Origin: JAWLHK01 sp041690355 [NCBI: bacterium]
Lineage (GTDB): Bacteria; J088; JAWLBW01
NCBI GenBank assembly: GCA_041690355.1
Contig: JAWLHK010000001.1
Span: forward strand, 248,001 to 312,000
Direction: 5' to 3'
DNA: 64,000 nucleotides
The position numbers and the translations under genes are program-made. Numbering within the stretch: position 1 is the stretch's first letter; each line of letters begins with the position of its first letter. The notes under the pieces were generated by a model. It made no database searches and was not told the origin of the DNA. It saw nothing but the letters and a program-made list of their open reading frames with translations. Shown piece after piece: positions 23,960 to 31,854 of this stretch.

Positions 23960-25338
23960 TGGGCCGCTCCCTCCGCCCAGGCGCCCGGGACGGCATCGTC
24001 GGCGCCGGGAACCCGTTCGGCGCGCGCAACGGGAAGTCCGTAGCGGATGAAGTTGTAGATGAACAACGTTATTCCGGTCGTGAAGAGCGTGGCCGCGAGA
24101 ACGAGCCCCAGAAAGTGCACTTCGGTTGCCTTCTGCGCTTCGAGAAAGTCCATGCCCATCTTCCGTTCCAGATAGACCTGCGTGATGCCGGCGACGGCAA
24201 AGGCCGCGGTCATCGAGACCATGCCGATGTTGCTCGTCCAGAAGGCCAGCTGCGCGCTCGCGGTGTCATACAGGCGCCGCCCCGTCATTTCGGGCAGGGC
24301 GTAGGTGATGATGCCGAGCACGATCATGGCGTAGGCGCCCCAGAAGGCCAGATGGCCGTGCATGGCCGTCACGAGCGTGCCGTGAGTCCACTTGTTCACC
24401 TGGGGAAGCGTGTGGGCGAATCCGAGAAAGCCCGCGCCGACGAACGCCAGGACGGCGCAGCCGACGGTCCACAGCAGCGCCGTCTGGTTCGGATGGTTGC
24501 GCTGGGCCTTGCGTGCCATGGTGACTGCATAGACGGCCATGGCCAGAAACGCCAGCGGCTCGAGCGCGCTGAAGACGCCCCCGAGCATCAGCCAGTAGCG
24601 CGGTCCGCCGGTCCAGTAGTAGTGGTGACCGGTACCGATGATGCCTGAGAGAAACGTGATGCCCACAATGACGAACAGCCATTTCTCGATGACCTCGCGG
24701 TCGACCCCCGTCAGCTTGATGAGCAGAAACGCGAGAATGCCGCTCATGATGAGTTCCCACACCCCCTCGACCCAGAGGTGCACCACCCACCAGCGGAAGT
24801 AGGACTCATAGGCCAGATTGTCGAAGGTGATCATGCCGGGCAGGTAGAGCAGCGCCGCCGAGATCAGCCCGCCGAGCAGGACGGTCGCCGTTGTGGTCGT
24901 CTGTTTTCCGCGCAGCGCCGTCCATCCGACGTTGAAGAGAAAGAGCAGCACGTTGGCGACGACCAGATAGTCGAGCGGGCGGGGAATCTCAAGGAACTTG
25001 CGCCCTTCCCACCAGTTCATGTGGAAGCCGGCGATGGCGATCACTCCGACGAGCACGAGCGAGACGAGCTGGACGTATGCGAGTTTGACGGAATAAAGCT
25101 CGCGCCCCGACTCTTCGGGAATGATGTAGTAGGCGGCCCCCATGAACCCGGTCAGCAGCCATACGACAAGCAGGTTGTTGTGAGTGGCGCGCGCCGTATT
25201 GAACGGAATCCACGGGTGCAGCCCATCGTAGCCCATGTGGGCGAAGGCCATGATGAACCCGTAGACGATCTGCAGCGACAGCAGCAGCATGCAGGTCGCA
25301 AAGAACCAGTAGGCGACTTTCTGACTTTCGTATTTCAT
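23956..25338 (-). CDS. norB: Nitric oxide reductase large subunit (cNOR)
   Basis: 460 aa, 12 hydrophobic segments. NorB reduces two NO to N2O in the membrane. Visible active-site elements: low-spin haem ligands near ARATHNNLL and HGHLAFWGAY; FeB/haem b3 region HLWVEGVWELI with the conserved glutamates, GTGHHYYW and the later SNIGMVSMT. No fused N-terminal cytochrome, so it is the cytochrome-c-dependent type rather than qNOR. Immediately downstream of norC (25 bp). Confidence 0.96.
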   Translation of the reverse strand: MKYESQKVAYWFFATCMLLLSLQIVYGFIMAFAHMGYDGLHPWIPFNTARATHNNLLVVWLLTGFMGAAYYIIPEESGRELYSVKLAYVQLVSLVLVGVIAIAGFHMNWWEGRKFLEIPRPLDYLVVANVLLFLFNVGWTALRGKQTTTTATVLLGGLISAALLYLPGMITFDNLAYESYFRWWVVHLWVEGVWELIMSGILAFLLIKLTGVDREVIEKWLFVIVGITFLSGIIGTGHHYYWTGGPRYWLMLGGVFSALEPLAFLAMAVYAVTMARKAQRNHPNQTALLWTVGCAVLAFVGAGFLGFAHTLPQVNKWTHGTLVTAMHGHLAFWGAYAMIVLGIITYALPEMTGRRLYDTASAQLAFWTSNIGMVSMTAAFAVAGITQVYLERKMGMDFLEAQKATEVHFLGLVLAATLFTTGITLFIYNFIRYGLPVARAERVPGADDAVPGAWAEGAAQ

Positions 25339-25363
25339 ATGCGTTCTCCGAAGACGTCTCGGG

Positions 25364-26056
25364 TTATCGGCGGGCCGCGAGGTAGGCGGCGATTTCGTTG
25401 CGCTCGGCCTCGGACAGCGGAATCTTCGGCATGGCGGTGCCCGGCCGGATCGCCTGCGGGTCGGTCAGCCAGGCCACGAGCTGGGCCTCATCCATCCGCT
25501 GCCCGATGGTGTCGAGCGCGGGCCCGACGGCTCCCCCCTGACCGCCGATGGCATGGCAGGCGCTGCAGACCGCGGCGTACATCGCCGGCGCCGGCGGAAC
25601 CTCGGCTTCCGGGACCGGGGCCGCTGCCGCAGCCGATACTTTAAGATCGGGCTCCGGCGGCCAGTCGTTCGTATCGATCTCGCCGGCCCACTGGAAGAAG
25701 GCGATCAGGTCGGTGATCTCCTGTTCGCTGAAGCCGTAATTGGGCATGCGGCGCTGGCCGGGAAACATCGCTTCCGGATCCTTGAGGAACAGGCGGATCC
25801 AGGCTTCGCCTCGCCGCGTATACACCTTGGTCAGCTCGGGACCGTAGTAGGCCCCCTCGCCGAGCAGCGTGTGGCAGCCCATGCAGTTGTTGCCGGTCCA
25901 GAGGTGATTGCCGCGCACCACCGATTCGTTCATGTTGCGCGCTTTGGTTCGTTCGGGGATCTGCCGCATGGTGTCGACGGTCAGCCCGAGAAAGATGAGG
26001 GAGAACAGAATCGTTCCCCCGAGAAAGAAGCGTCGAGACTGCGATTTGCTGAGCAC
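25364..26056 (-). CDS. norC: Nitric oxide reductase cytochrome c subunit with a second haem c domain
   Basis: 230 aa, longer than the usual ~150. An N-terminal membrane anchor (RRFFLGGTILFSLIFLGLTV) leads to the NorC haem domain with CMGCH at 58-62 and MPNYGFSEQE. After an Ala/Pro linker a second cytochrome c domain carries CSACH at 164-168 and GTAMPKIPLSEAERNEIAAYL. So this subunit brings two haems c. GTG at 26056 is chosen (GGGAG eight bases before); the frame runs to 26110 without a better signal. A FNR-type dyad at 26128-26141 is centred 41.5 bp before the start predicted from TAGAGT (26105-26100). Confidence 0.92.
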   Translation of the reverse strand: MLSKSQSRRFFLGGTILFSLIFLGLTVDTMRQIPERTKARNMNESVVRGNHLWTGNNCMGCHTLLGEGAYYGPELTKVYTRRGEAWIRLFLKDPEAMFPGQRRMPNYGFSEQEITDLIAFFQWAGEIDTNDWPPEPDLKVSAAAAAPVPEAEVPPAPAMYAAVCSACHAIGGQGGAVGPALDTIGQRMDEAQLVAWLTDPQAIRPGTAMPKIPLSEAERNEIAAYLAARR

Positions 26057-26127
26057 GGAGTTCTCCCTGGTTCGAGGCGTAACGTGGCGATCTGTTCTCA
26101 CTCTACGCAACAGCGCAGGCGCCGGGC

Positions 26128-26141
26128 ATGATGCATGTCAT
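26128..26141. promoter_or_regulatory. CRP/FNR-type operator for the nor operon
   Basis: ATGAT-GCAT-GTCAT. Centre at -41.5 from the minus-strand start predicted from TAGAGT. One of two dyads in the nor/nnrS divergent gap. Confidence 0.7.
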
Positions 26142-26164
26142 ATCGCGTCAGATGATGCCGAGAG

Positions 26165-26178
26165 ATGACCGATGTCAT
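26165..26178. promoter_or_regulatory. CRP/FNR-type operator for nnrS
   Basis: ATGAC-CGAT-GTCAT, a perfect dyad. A start near 26213-26214 would place it at about -42; the -10 there (TTCCAT, 26202-26207) is weak, as expected for an activated promoter. Confidence 0.65.
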
Positions 26179-26227
26179 AGGCACGCGAGGGGCCGGTGTG
26201 GTTCCATGGTGAAAGGAGGAATACGCT

Positions 26228-27388
26228 TTGGATGTGATTCGAATCCGTACGCAGGAGTCCGGCGGACCCGCTCTCTGGGCCACGGGGTTCCGCCCTTTCT
26301 TTCTGCTGGCCGGCGCGTGGAGCACCCTGCTCGTGGTGCTGTGGGGCGGCTTTCTTGCCGGCGTGCTCCCGCTCCCCGCCTGGAATCCGGTCGCCTGGCA
26401 CGGCCATGAAATGCTCTTCGGCTATACGTCCGCCGTCATCGCGGGCTTTCTGCTCACGGCCGCGCGCAACTGGACGCAGCTGCCGACCGCGAGCGGACGT
26501 GCGCTCCAGGGTCTCGCGGCGCTCTGGCTGGCAGGACGTGTACTGCTGCTTGCCGGCACCGCCGTTCCCCCCGCGCTGGCGCTCGCCGTAGACGTCGCTT
26601 TCTTCCCCGCGCTCGCGCTGGTGGTCGCGCGGCCGGTCGTGCGCAGCCGTAACTGGCGCAATCTTGCCTTCGTCCCCATGCTGCTCGGATTGGCGGCGCT
26701 GAATCTGTTCTGGCACCTGCGCCCTGAACTTTCGTCGCGCCTGCTGTGGACGGCAACGGGAATCGTCGTGCTCATGATGACCCTCGTCGGCGGGCGCATC
26801 ATTCCCTTCTTCACGCGCAACGCCCTCGAAGTTCCCGCGCGCCCGCTGCGCTGGGCCGACTGGAGCGCCTTGTTCCTGACGCTGGCCGTCGTCCTGCTCG
26901 ACGCGGCCGCCTGGGCCGAACCGGTTCCGTGGATCGCCGGCGCCGCCGCCCTCTTTCACCTGATCCGCATGCTCGGCTGGCAGTCTCTCGCGACGGCGCG
27001 CACGCCGATCCTCTGGGTGCTCCACCTCGGCTATCTGTGGATCCCCATCGGGTTTCTCCTGCGCGCGCTGCCGCTCTCGATTCCCCCGACGGCCGCGCTG
27101 CACGCCTTCACCGCCGGGGCCATCGGCATGCTCACCCTCGGCATGATGACCCGCGTCTCACTCGGGCATACCGGCCGGAACATTGCGGCCGATGGCGGAA
27201 CCGCGGTCGCCTTTCTGCTCGTTCTGCTCGCGGCGGCGCTCCGGGTCGCCGGGCCGATCGCCGCGCCCGCCTTCGCGAACACCTGGCACCTGTCCGCCGC
27301 CGCGGCATGGACCGTCGCGTTCGCCTGGTTCGTCATGCGCTATGCCGGCATTCTGGTCACCCCGCGCCCCGACGGACGTCCGGGGTGA
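26228..27388 (+). CDS. nnrS: NnrS family membrane protein
   Basis: 386 aa, about 12 transmembrane segments. N-terminal GFRPFFLLAGAWSTLLVVLW and WHGHEMLFGYTSAVIAGFLLTAARNW, then GGRIIPFFTRNA and HAFTAGAIGMLTLGMMTRVSLGHTGR are the NnrS signature blocks (conserved His and Met, haem- and copper-containing in the characterised Rhodobacter protein). It limits NO/nitrosative stress. TTG at 26228 is the start, with AAAGGAGG 8 bases upstream. Divergent from norC with two shared FNR-type sites. Confidence 0.93.
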   Translation: MDVIRIRTQESGGPALWATGFRPFFLLAGAWSTLLVVLWGGFLAGVLPLPAWNPVAWHGHEMLFGYTSAVIAGFLLTAARNWTQLPTASGRALQGLAALWLAGRVLLLAGTAVPPALALAVDVAFFPALALVVARPVVRSRNWRNLAFVPMLLGLAALNLFWHLRPELSSRLLWTATGIVVLMMTLVGGRIIPFFTRNALEVPARPLRWADWSALFLTLAVVLLDAAAWAEPVPWIAGAAALFHLIRMLGWQSLATARTPILWVLHLGYLWIPIGFLLRALPLSIPPTAALHAFTAGAIGMLTLGMMTRVSLGHTGRNIAADGGTAVAFLLVLLAAALRVAGPIAAPAFANTWHLSAAAAWTVAFAWFVMRYAGILVTPRPDGRPG

Positions 27389-27400
27389 GCGGGACAGCGG

Positions 27401-27982
27401 TCACGGATTGAAGGAAGGCGAATCGCTCGCGGGGAAAGATTCCGCCGAGGCCTCGTCTACGCGATCGGCCCCCGCATCGGCCCGAACCTCGCGCGCCGAG
27501 AATGCCGACGTGGTCGTACCCGTCGGCCGCGGCATGCCGAACGGAACCGCACGCCACTCGTTCCCCTCGCGCAAGAAGGCGTCTGGACGGTGCGCCCGGG
27601 TTCCGCCTGTTTTCCGCTTGGCCGCGCGCGCCTGGAACAACGCGACGGCGTGCAGCGCCGCAAATCCCGCCTCGACCACGCCGTCGACGAGATAGACCCG
27701 CGAGATGCGGCCGCGCAGACCGTAAGTGAAGTCGGCTCCGCCGAGGACAAGTGCGCGGCTCAGCCCGTGCACAGCGCGACGCTCACGCAGCAGATGCCAA
27801 CCGTCGGCCGCCAGCAGCGCGCCCATCGTTTTCACGAGCCAGACATCGGTTTTGGGGCCGGTGACCCGCTGGAACGAGCGCGGCGCAAGAATCGGCCAGA
27901 GCCCGGTCGTCAGATAGAGCAGCCCCTGTGCCGTCGCGGCCGTGCGCCCGATTCCGTCTGTTCTGGAGCGATGCGGATCCAC
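27401..27982 (-). CDS. Small membrane protein with C-terminal SFPASD motif
   Basis: 193 aa from a GTG. Three or four hydrophobic segments (GLLYLTTGLWPILA, VKTMGALLAADGW, VYLVDGVVEAGFAALHAVAL) in the first 120 residues, then a hydrophilic tail ending VDEASAESFPASDSPSFNP, close to the EASEESFPASDPPSW tail found on many small bacterial proteins of unknown function. Convergent with nnrS, 12 bp from its stop. No function can be assigned. Confidence 0.65.
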   Translation of the reverse strand: MDPHRSRTDGIGRTAATAQGLLYLTTGLWPILAPRSFQRVTGPKTDVWLVKTMGALLAADGWHLLRERRAVHGLSRALVLGGADFTYGLRGRISRVYLVDGVVEAGFAALHAVALFQARAAKRKTGGTRAHRPDAFLREGNEWRAVPFGMPRPTGTTTSAFSAREVRADAGADRVDEASAESFPASDSPSFNP

Positions 27983-28083
27983 GCTGCCATCATGCCACCG
28001 AGCCTGGCGGGGCGCTGCCTTCAGCGCCGGCCCGGTGGACGCACGCTGAGCCTACTCATCGGTAGGTAAACCCTGTATGCTGT

Positions 28084-28095
28084 AGGTTCGAACCT
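28084..28095. promoter_or_regulatory. 12-bp palindrome in the leader of the MpaB-type gene
   Basis: AGGTTCGAACCT, perfectly symmetric, just after a TATGCT -10-like hexamer (28075-28080) and 18 bp before the ATG at 28113 (CAGGAG in between). It could be an operator near the transcription start. Confidence 0.35.
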
Positions 28096-28112
28096 CGTAC
28101 CCAGGAGCCCCC

Positions 28113-29390
28113 ATGGCTCGCGCCAAGACCAAGGTTTCTCCGGCCCCCGACGTGACGGATCGGATTCCCACCGAGTTCCGCTACTTCGAAAACGTGACGT
28201 CGCCGAAGATCCAGCGGCGGCGCAAGGCGATGCAGCGGTTCCTGCGGGTCGATCCGCTGCTTCCCGACGACGTGGTGCGCACGTGGGCGCACACGTACTT
28301 CGACGCCGACCCCGTCGCCGAAGCGTTTGTCGAAGAAGTCTACATCCCGCGCGGACAGGCCGCGGGGCGCAAGCTGCTCGACCAGGCGCTCGAGAAGGGG
28401 GTCGACTCTATCGCCGACGCCCCCGCCTCGCTGCGCCGGCTCTTTGCGGAACTGGAGCAGCCGCCCGCGTGGCTCGACTGGAAGCTGGTGGAACTGGGCG
28501 CGCGCACCTTCCGCCGTTATGGTCCGCATCTGTACAGCTTCGCCGGCGCCATCACGCTCGAAGGGTACCTGGAGAATTCCGTCGCCAAGCCGCTCGCGTT
28601 CACGGGGGCGTACACGGGGGAATCGGCGAACCGCCGCTTTCTCGAAACGGCCGCCTTCTGGATCGACGTCTCGTCGCAGGACGGCCTGCGCCCGGGCGGC
28701 ATCGGCGTCAAGACCGCGCTGCGCGTGCGGCTCATGCATGTCTTCGTGCGCAAGCGTCTCCTCAACCATCCGCAGTGGAATCTGGATGCGTGGGGCGTGC
28801 CCATCAGCCAGGGCGACGCCATCCTCACGCTGATGGGCGGCAGCGTTGCGCCCGGGCTCGGCCTCAAGGCGTTGGGCTACCGGCCGAGCAGGCAGGAAAT
28901 CGAAGCCATGATGCACTTCTGGCGCTACGTCGGCCACATCATGGGCGTGCAGCCGCGCTGGTATCCCGAGACGATCGAAGACGGCCTGCGCCTGCTCTTC
29001 GCGAACTTCATCAAGGGGGCGCGTCAATCGGGGGACGACGGACGCAACCTCGCGCACTCCTACGTGCAGTCCTATGCCCCGACGCCGCAGGACGCGGGAT
29101 TCGCCGCGCTGCGCAAGCGGATTGATTACTATCTGGAGCTCGGGTACACGGCGCTGTTTCTCCCGCCGGGCACCTTCCGCCAATACGGATTGCCGAAGGC
29201 GGGACTGCTGCGCTTTCACGCCGCCGCGCAGTTCCCCGTCATCTTCGCAGCCGAGACCCTGCGCCGGCACAGCCGCACGGTCGATGACGCCCTGGACGCG
29301 GTCGCGCAGTGGCGCTCGAAGCGCTGGCTGGCGGCGCGGCTCGGCAAGCGGTCGGCCGAGTACAAGGCGGTCGAGGAGTTCACGCGGTAG
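28113..29390 (+). CDS. Oxygenase MpaB/DUF2236-family protein
   Basis: 425 aa, no signal peptide. Family blocks: FAGAITLEGYLENSVAKPLAFTG near residue 145, the helix ALRVRLMHVFVRKRL with the conserved haem-proximal His region, WGVPISQGDAILTL and FWRYVGHIMGV. The DUF2236/MpaB family includes the b-haem latex-clearing protein Lcp and MpaB of mycophenolate biosynthesis, which cleave double bonds with O2. The substrate here is unknown. Stands alone, with ACCCAGGAG before the ATG, between convergent or unrelated neighbours and followed by a complex repeat region. Confidence 0.82.
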   Translation: MARAKTKVSPAPDVTDRIPTEFRYFENVTSPKIQRRRKAMQRFLRVDPLLPDDVVRTWAHTYFDADPVAEAFVEEVYIPRGQAAGRKLLDQALEKGVDSIADAPASLRRLFAELEQPPAWLDWKLVELGARTFRRYGPHLYSFAGAITLEGYLENSVAKPLAFTGAYTGESANRRFLETAAFWIDVSSQDGLRPGGIGVKTALRVRLMHVFVRKRLLNHPQWNLDAWGVPISQGDAILTLMGGSVAPGLGLKALGYRPSRQEIEAMMHFWRYVGHIMGVQPRWYPETIEDGLRLLFANFIKGARQSGDDGRNLAHSYVQSYAPTPQDAGFAALRKRIDYYLELGYTALFLPPGTFRQYGLPKAGLLRFHAAAQFPVIFAAETLRRHSRTVDDALDAVAQWRSKRWLAARLGKRSAEYKAVEEFTR

Positions 29391-29401
29391 GCGGCGCGTA
29401 C

Positions 29402-29441
29402 AAAGCGCCAAGCGCCAAGCGCCAAGCACTGAGCGCTGAGC
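29402..29441. repeat. Heptamer array, CAAGCGC (GCGCTTG) family
   Basis: Five to six copies of a 7-bp unit reading GCGCCAA/GCACTGA/GCGCTGA, 11 bp after the stop of the MpaB-type gene. Confidence 0.85.
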
Positions 29442-29471
29442 ATGAGGACGGGAAGGTTTCCCGGTTCTCCT

Positions 29472-29602
29472 ACCGTTCGTGTCGAGCCGACGGTCGCAGG
29501 CGGTAGCCGGAGACGACGGCGAGACAGTCTCATCGTTCTCAGGTGCGCTCCCTCGCTGTCGCGCTCCGCTCTGCTTCACGCGGTCAGCTCGGGACGAACG
29601 GT
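29472..29602. repeat. 131-bp palindromic repeat element, copy 1
   Basis: Begins ACCGTTCGTGTCGAG and ends CTCGGGACGAACGGT, so the termini are inverted repeats of about 20 bp; an inner pair CGGCGAGACAG/CTCGCTGTCG adds a second stem. A second copy is at 43467-43598. No coding capacity; a REP/MITE-like non-autonomous element. Confidence 0.8.
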
Positions 29603-29635
29603 CGGGGGCGCTGGGCGCTGGGATGTTCTTGCCTA

Positions 29636-29687
29636 AAAATCGTCAATCGTAAATCGTCAATCGTAAATTCGCGTCACTCGTCACTTG
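29636..29687. repeat. Heptamer arrays, TTGACGA and GTGACGA families
   Basis: Read on the minus strand: GTGACGA units at the PII gene stop, then alternating TTTACGA/TTGACGA heptamers. The first units encode the last residues (SDE) and stop codon of the PII-like gene. Confidence 0.85.
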
Positions 29688-30009
29688 GAAGATAGGTGAG
29701 GGCCCGCAGCACGGGAACCATGTAGATGAATCCCTTGCCCGGAAGTTCGATCTCGCCCGCCTTGGCCATGGCGTCGAAGATTCCGTCGGCCGTCGCGTGG
29801 GGGGCGACGATGTAGATGACCTCTTTTTCGGGGCTGATGGCGATCTTGAGCAGCCCCAGCCGTTCCCGGATCCCCGTGCCGCGCGCGAACGAGATGGTCG
29901 CCGCCGGCGCTCCCGCGGCCATGGCCGCCTTCACGACCGCGTCGGCCTTGCCGCGTTCCACGATGCACGTGATCTGCACCAGATTCTCGAGGAGTTTCGT
30001 ATTTCCCAT
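29674..30009 (-). CDS. PII-like nitrogen regulatory protein next to DUF1538
   Basis: 111 aa. The ferredoxin-like PII fold is visible: QITCIVERGKADAVVKAAMAAG, the short loop FARGTGIRERLG, EVIYIVAPHATADGIFDAMAKAG and the C-terminal PGKGFIYMVPV corresponding to the GxGxIxVxPV strand. The T-loop is shorter than in GlnB/GlnK and lacks the uridylylation Tyr, so it is a PII-like partner protein. It follows the DUF1538 gene by 26 bp; PII-like proteins commonly pair with DUF1538 membrane proteins and may gate them. The final codons and stop come from a heptamer array. Confidence 0.82.
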   Translation of the reverse strand: MGNTKLLENLVQITCIVERGKADAVVKAAMAAGAPAATISFARGTGIRERLGLLKIAISPEKEVIYIVAPHATADGIFDAMAKAGEIELPGKGFIYMVPVLRALTYLPSDE

Positions 30010-30035
30010 GAGCGCGGTCTCCGGAACGGGTAGGG

Positions 30036-31670
30036 TTATCGGCGCCGGCCGACGATGAGGCCGACGGTGAGCACGGAAAGGATGGGGCCGACGCTGGCGG
30101 CGGCGAGCATGCCGAAACCTTCCACCACGCCCGGCACGTTGCCGCCGAGGCTGAGCCCGACCGCGATGACGAGGGGAACGGTGATGGGCCCGGTCGTCAC
30201 GCCCGCGCCGTCCCAGGCCACGTTCACGAACTCCTCCGTGGAAAAGAGCGTGAGCGGAATCAGGATCAGGTACGCCGGCGCCAGCAGATACAACAGCGGA
30301 AGGTTGAACACGAGCTTGATCACGCCCGCCGCCAGGCCGAGGCCGACCCCCGCGGCCACGGAGTGCATGAGCAGCGGCTTCGGAAAGGCGCCCACCGTGA
30401 TCTCCTCCACCTGAACCGCCATCGTGTTCAGCGCCGGCTCGGCCAGCGTCGCGCCGTAGCCGAGAAAGAAGGCGAACAACACGGTCACCGCAACGCCGCC
30501 GGCATAGCCGAAGAGGGGACCGAACGGCTGGGGCGGTTGGCCGGCGGCGATCTCCGAAAACGTCCCGGGGACCAGGGATCCCACCTGGAGCCCGAGCGGC
30601 GACAGCCCCTGCAGCAGGCCGAGCGAGAAGAGGATCATGCCGGCGAGCGTGAACGCGATCCCCAGGGCGATCTCGTCGGCGTGGGCCAGGCGTTCGCGCA
30701 ACAGAACGAGCTGAACGACGAAGAGGAATGCGCAGAGCGGCAGGATCGCCTGGGCCGAACCGACCACGGCCTGCACCAGCGGCGAGGCGAGCAGCTGCGC
30801 GAACAGACTCGTTCCGCCCGCCGGTTCCGCCAGTTGCGCAAGCGCCGGTTCGTAGCCGGTGTGATGCAGGTAGAGTCCGAGCCCGAGCACGGTCACGATG
30901 GGGAGCAGCGAAGCCAGCGTCACGATGCCGAAGCCCGACATGCCGGTGTTCGACTGCCCGAGCGCCAGACAGACACCCGCGCCCAATGCGAGCACGAGGG
31001 GAACGGTGACCGGACCGGTCGTGACCCCGCCCGAATCCCACGCGAGGCCGACAATGGCGGCCGTATCCGGATGCTGCATGGCCCAGGCCGAGAGTCCCAG
31101 CGCGATCAGAACCAGCGGAATGACAAACGGTTTGAGCGAAAAACCGCGCAGGAAGCGCAGGATGCCGAGCACGGCCGCCACCCCGACCCCGAGCCCCACG
31201 GCGCCCACGAGCGCGCCGGAGTAGCGGGTGAGCATCGCCGCCAGCAGCGGCGCCTCTCCCGGGCGCACGTTCGCGCCGGCGGATTTGAGGACGCCGATGG
31301 CCGGCTCGGCCAGGGTGGCGCCGATGCCGAGAAGAAAGGCGAAGCCGAGAATTCCCCCGGCCGAGGCCTTGACGGGAAGGCGGTGGCCGATGGTTTCGCC
31401 CAGCGGCATGAGCCCGAGGCGCAGCCCTTCCATGAAAAACATGAGCCCGACGATGACGAGCGAGAGCGCCGCCCCGATGGCCCCGGCACGCGCGACGGGC
31501 ACCCCGAGCACCGCCCATTGGAAGAGGAAGAGGTAGACGACGATCGGCAGGACGCTCGGCACCTGTTCGCGCAGTTTGCGGCCGAAGTAATCGGCCAGGA
31601 TGCGCACGGCATGTATCCGGCGGACGCGGATTCGTTCCGGTGTTGCGGGGGGACTCGCGGGAAACGACAT
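30036..31670 (-). CDS. DUF1538 membrane protein with internal duplication
   Basis: 544 aa, roughly 14 hydrophobic segments built from two homologous halves: each contains GATLAEPA, WDSGGVTTGPVTVPLV or WDGAGVTTGPITVPLV, and GFGI/GFGM. DUF1538 proteins are predicted transporters of unknown substrate. The two inverted or parallel halves each carry the glycine-rich GGVTTGP loop, suggesting pore loops. Co-transcribed with a PII-like protein downstream, so transport is probably controlled by a small-molecule signal. The ATG at 31670 has no clear Shine-Dalgarno. Divergent from the P-type ATPase. Confidence 0.85.
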   Translation of the reverse strand: MSFPASPPATPERIRVRRIHAVRILADYFGRKLREQVPSVLPIVVYLFLFQWAVLGVPVARAGAIGAALSLVIVGLMFFMEGLRLGLMPLGETIGHRLPVKASAGGILGFAFLLGIGATLAEPAIGVLKSAGANVRPGEAPLLAAMLTRYSGALVGAVGLGVGVAAVLGILRFLRGFSLKPFVIPLVLIALGLSAWAMQHPDTAAIVGLAWDSGGVTTGPVTVPLVLALGAGVCLALGQSNTGMSGFGIVTLASLLPIVTVLGLGLYLHHTGYEPALAQLAEPAGGTSLFAQLLASPLVQAVVGSAQAILPLCAFLFVVQLVLLRERLAHADEIALGIAFTLAGMILFSLGLLQGLSPLGLQVGSLVPGTFSEIAAGQPPQPFGPLFGYAGGVAVTVLFAFFLGYGATLAEPALNTMAVQVEEITVGAFPKPLLMHSVAAGVGLGLAAGVIKLVFNLPLLYLLAPAYLILIPLTLFSTEEFVNVAWDGAGVTTGPITVPLVIAVGLSLGGNVPGVVEGFGMLAAASVGPILSVLTVGLIVGRRR

Positions 31671-31854
31671 GAAAAACGTGCGGAAAAACTTTGGCTGACG
31701 CGAGCGCGGCGAGCGGTCGCACCCCGGGTCCCCATATCGTGTCCGAGCGGGCAGGAAAGGTCAAGCAGCAAGGGCCCGGCTTGAAAGAAGGCTTTCGCTC
31801 TGACGGCGCAGAGCCCGTCACCCCCCTTCGGCGCCTGCAGTACAATTTCCGTCA

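Noticed and set aside
23956-25338. Quinol-dependent qNOR
   Set aside because: At 460 aa it lacks the fused N-terminal cytochrome-like extension, and a norC gene is adjacent.
28075-28110. tRNA fragment because of GGTTCGAACC
   Set aside because: The TTCGAA sits in a short palindrome; no acceptor stem, anticodon arm or CCA-type 3' end can be built around it.
29472-29602. Insertion sequence
   Set aside because: 131 bp with no transposase coding capacity; treated as a non-autonomous repeat.
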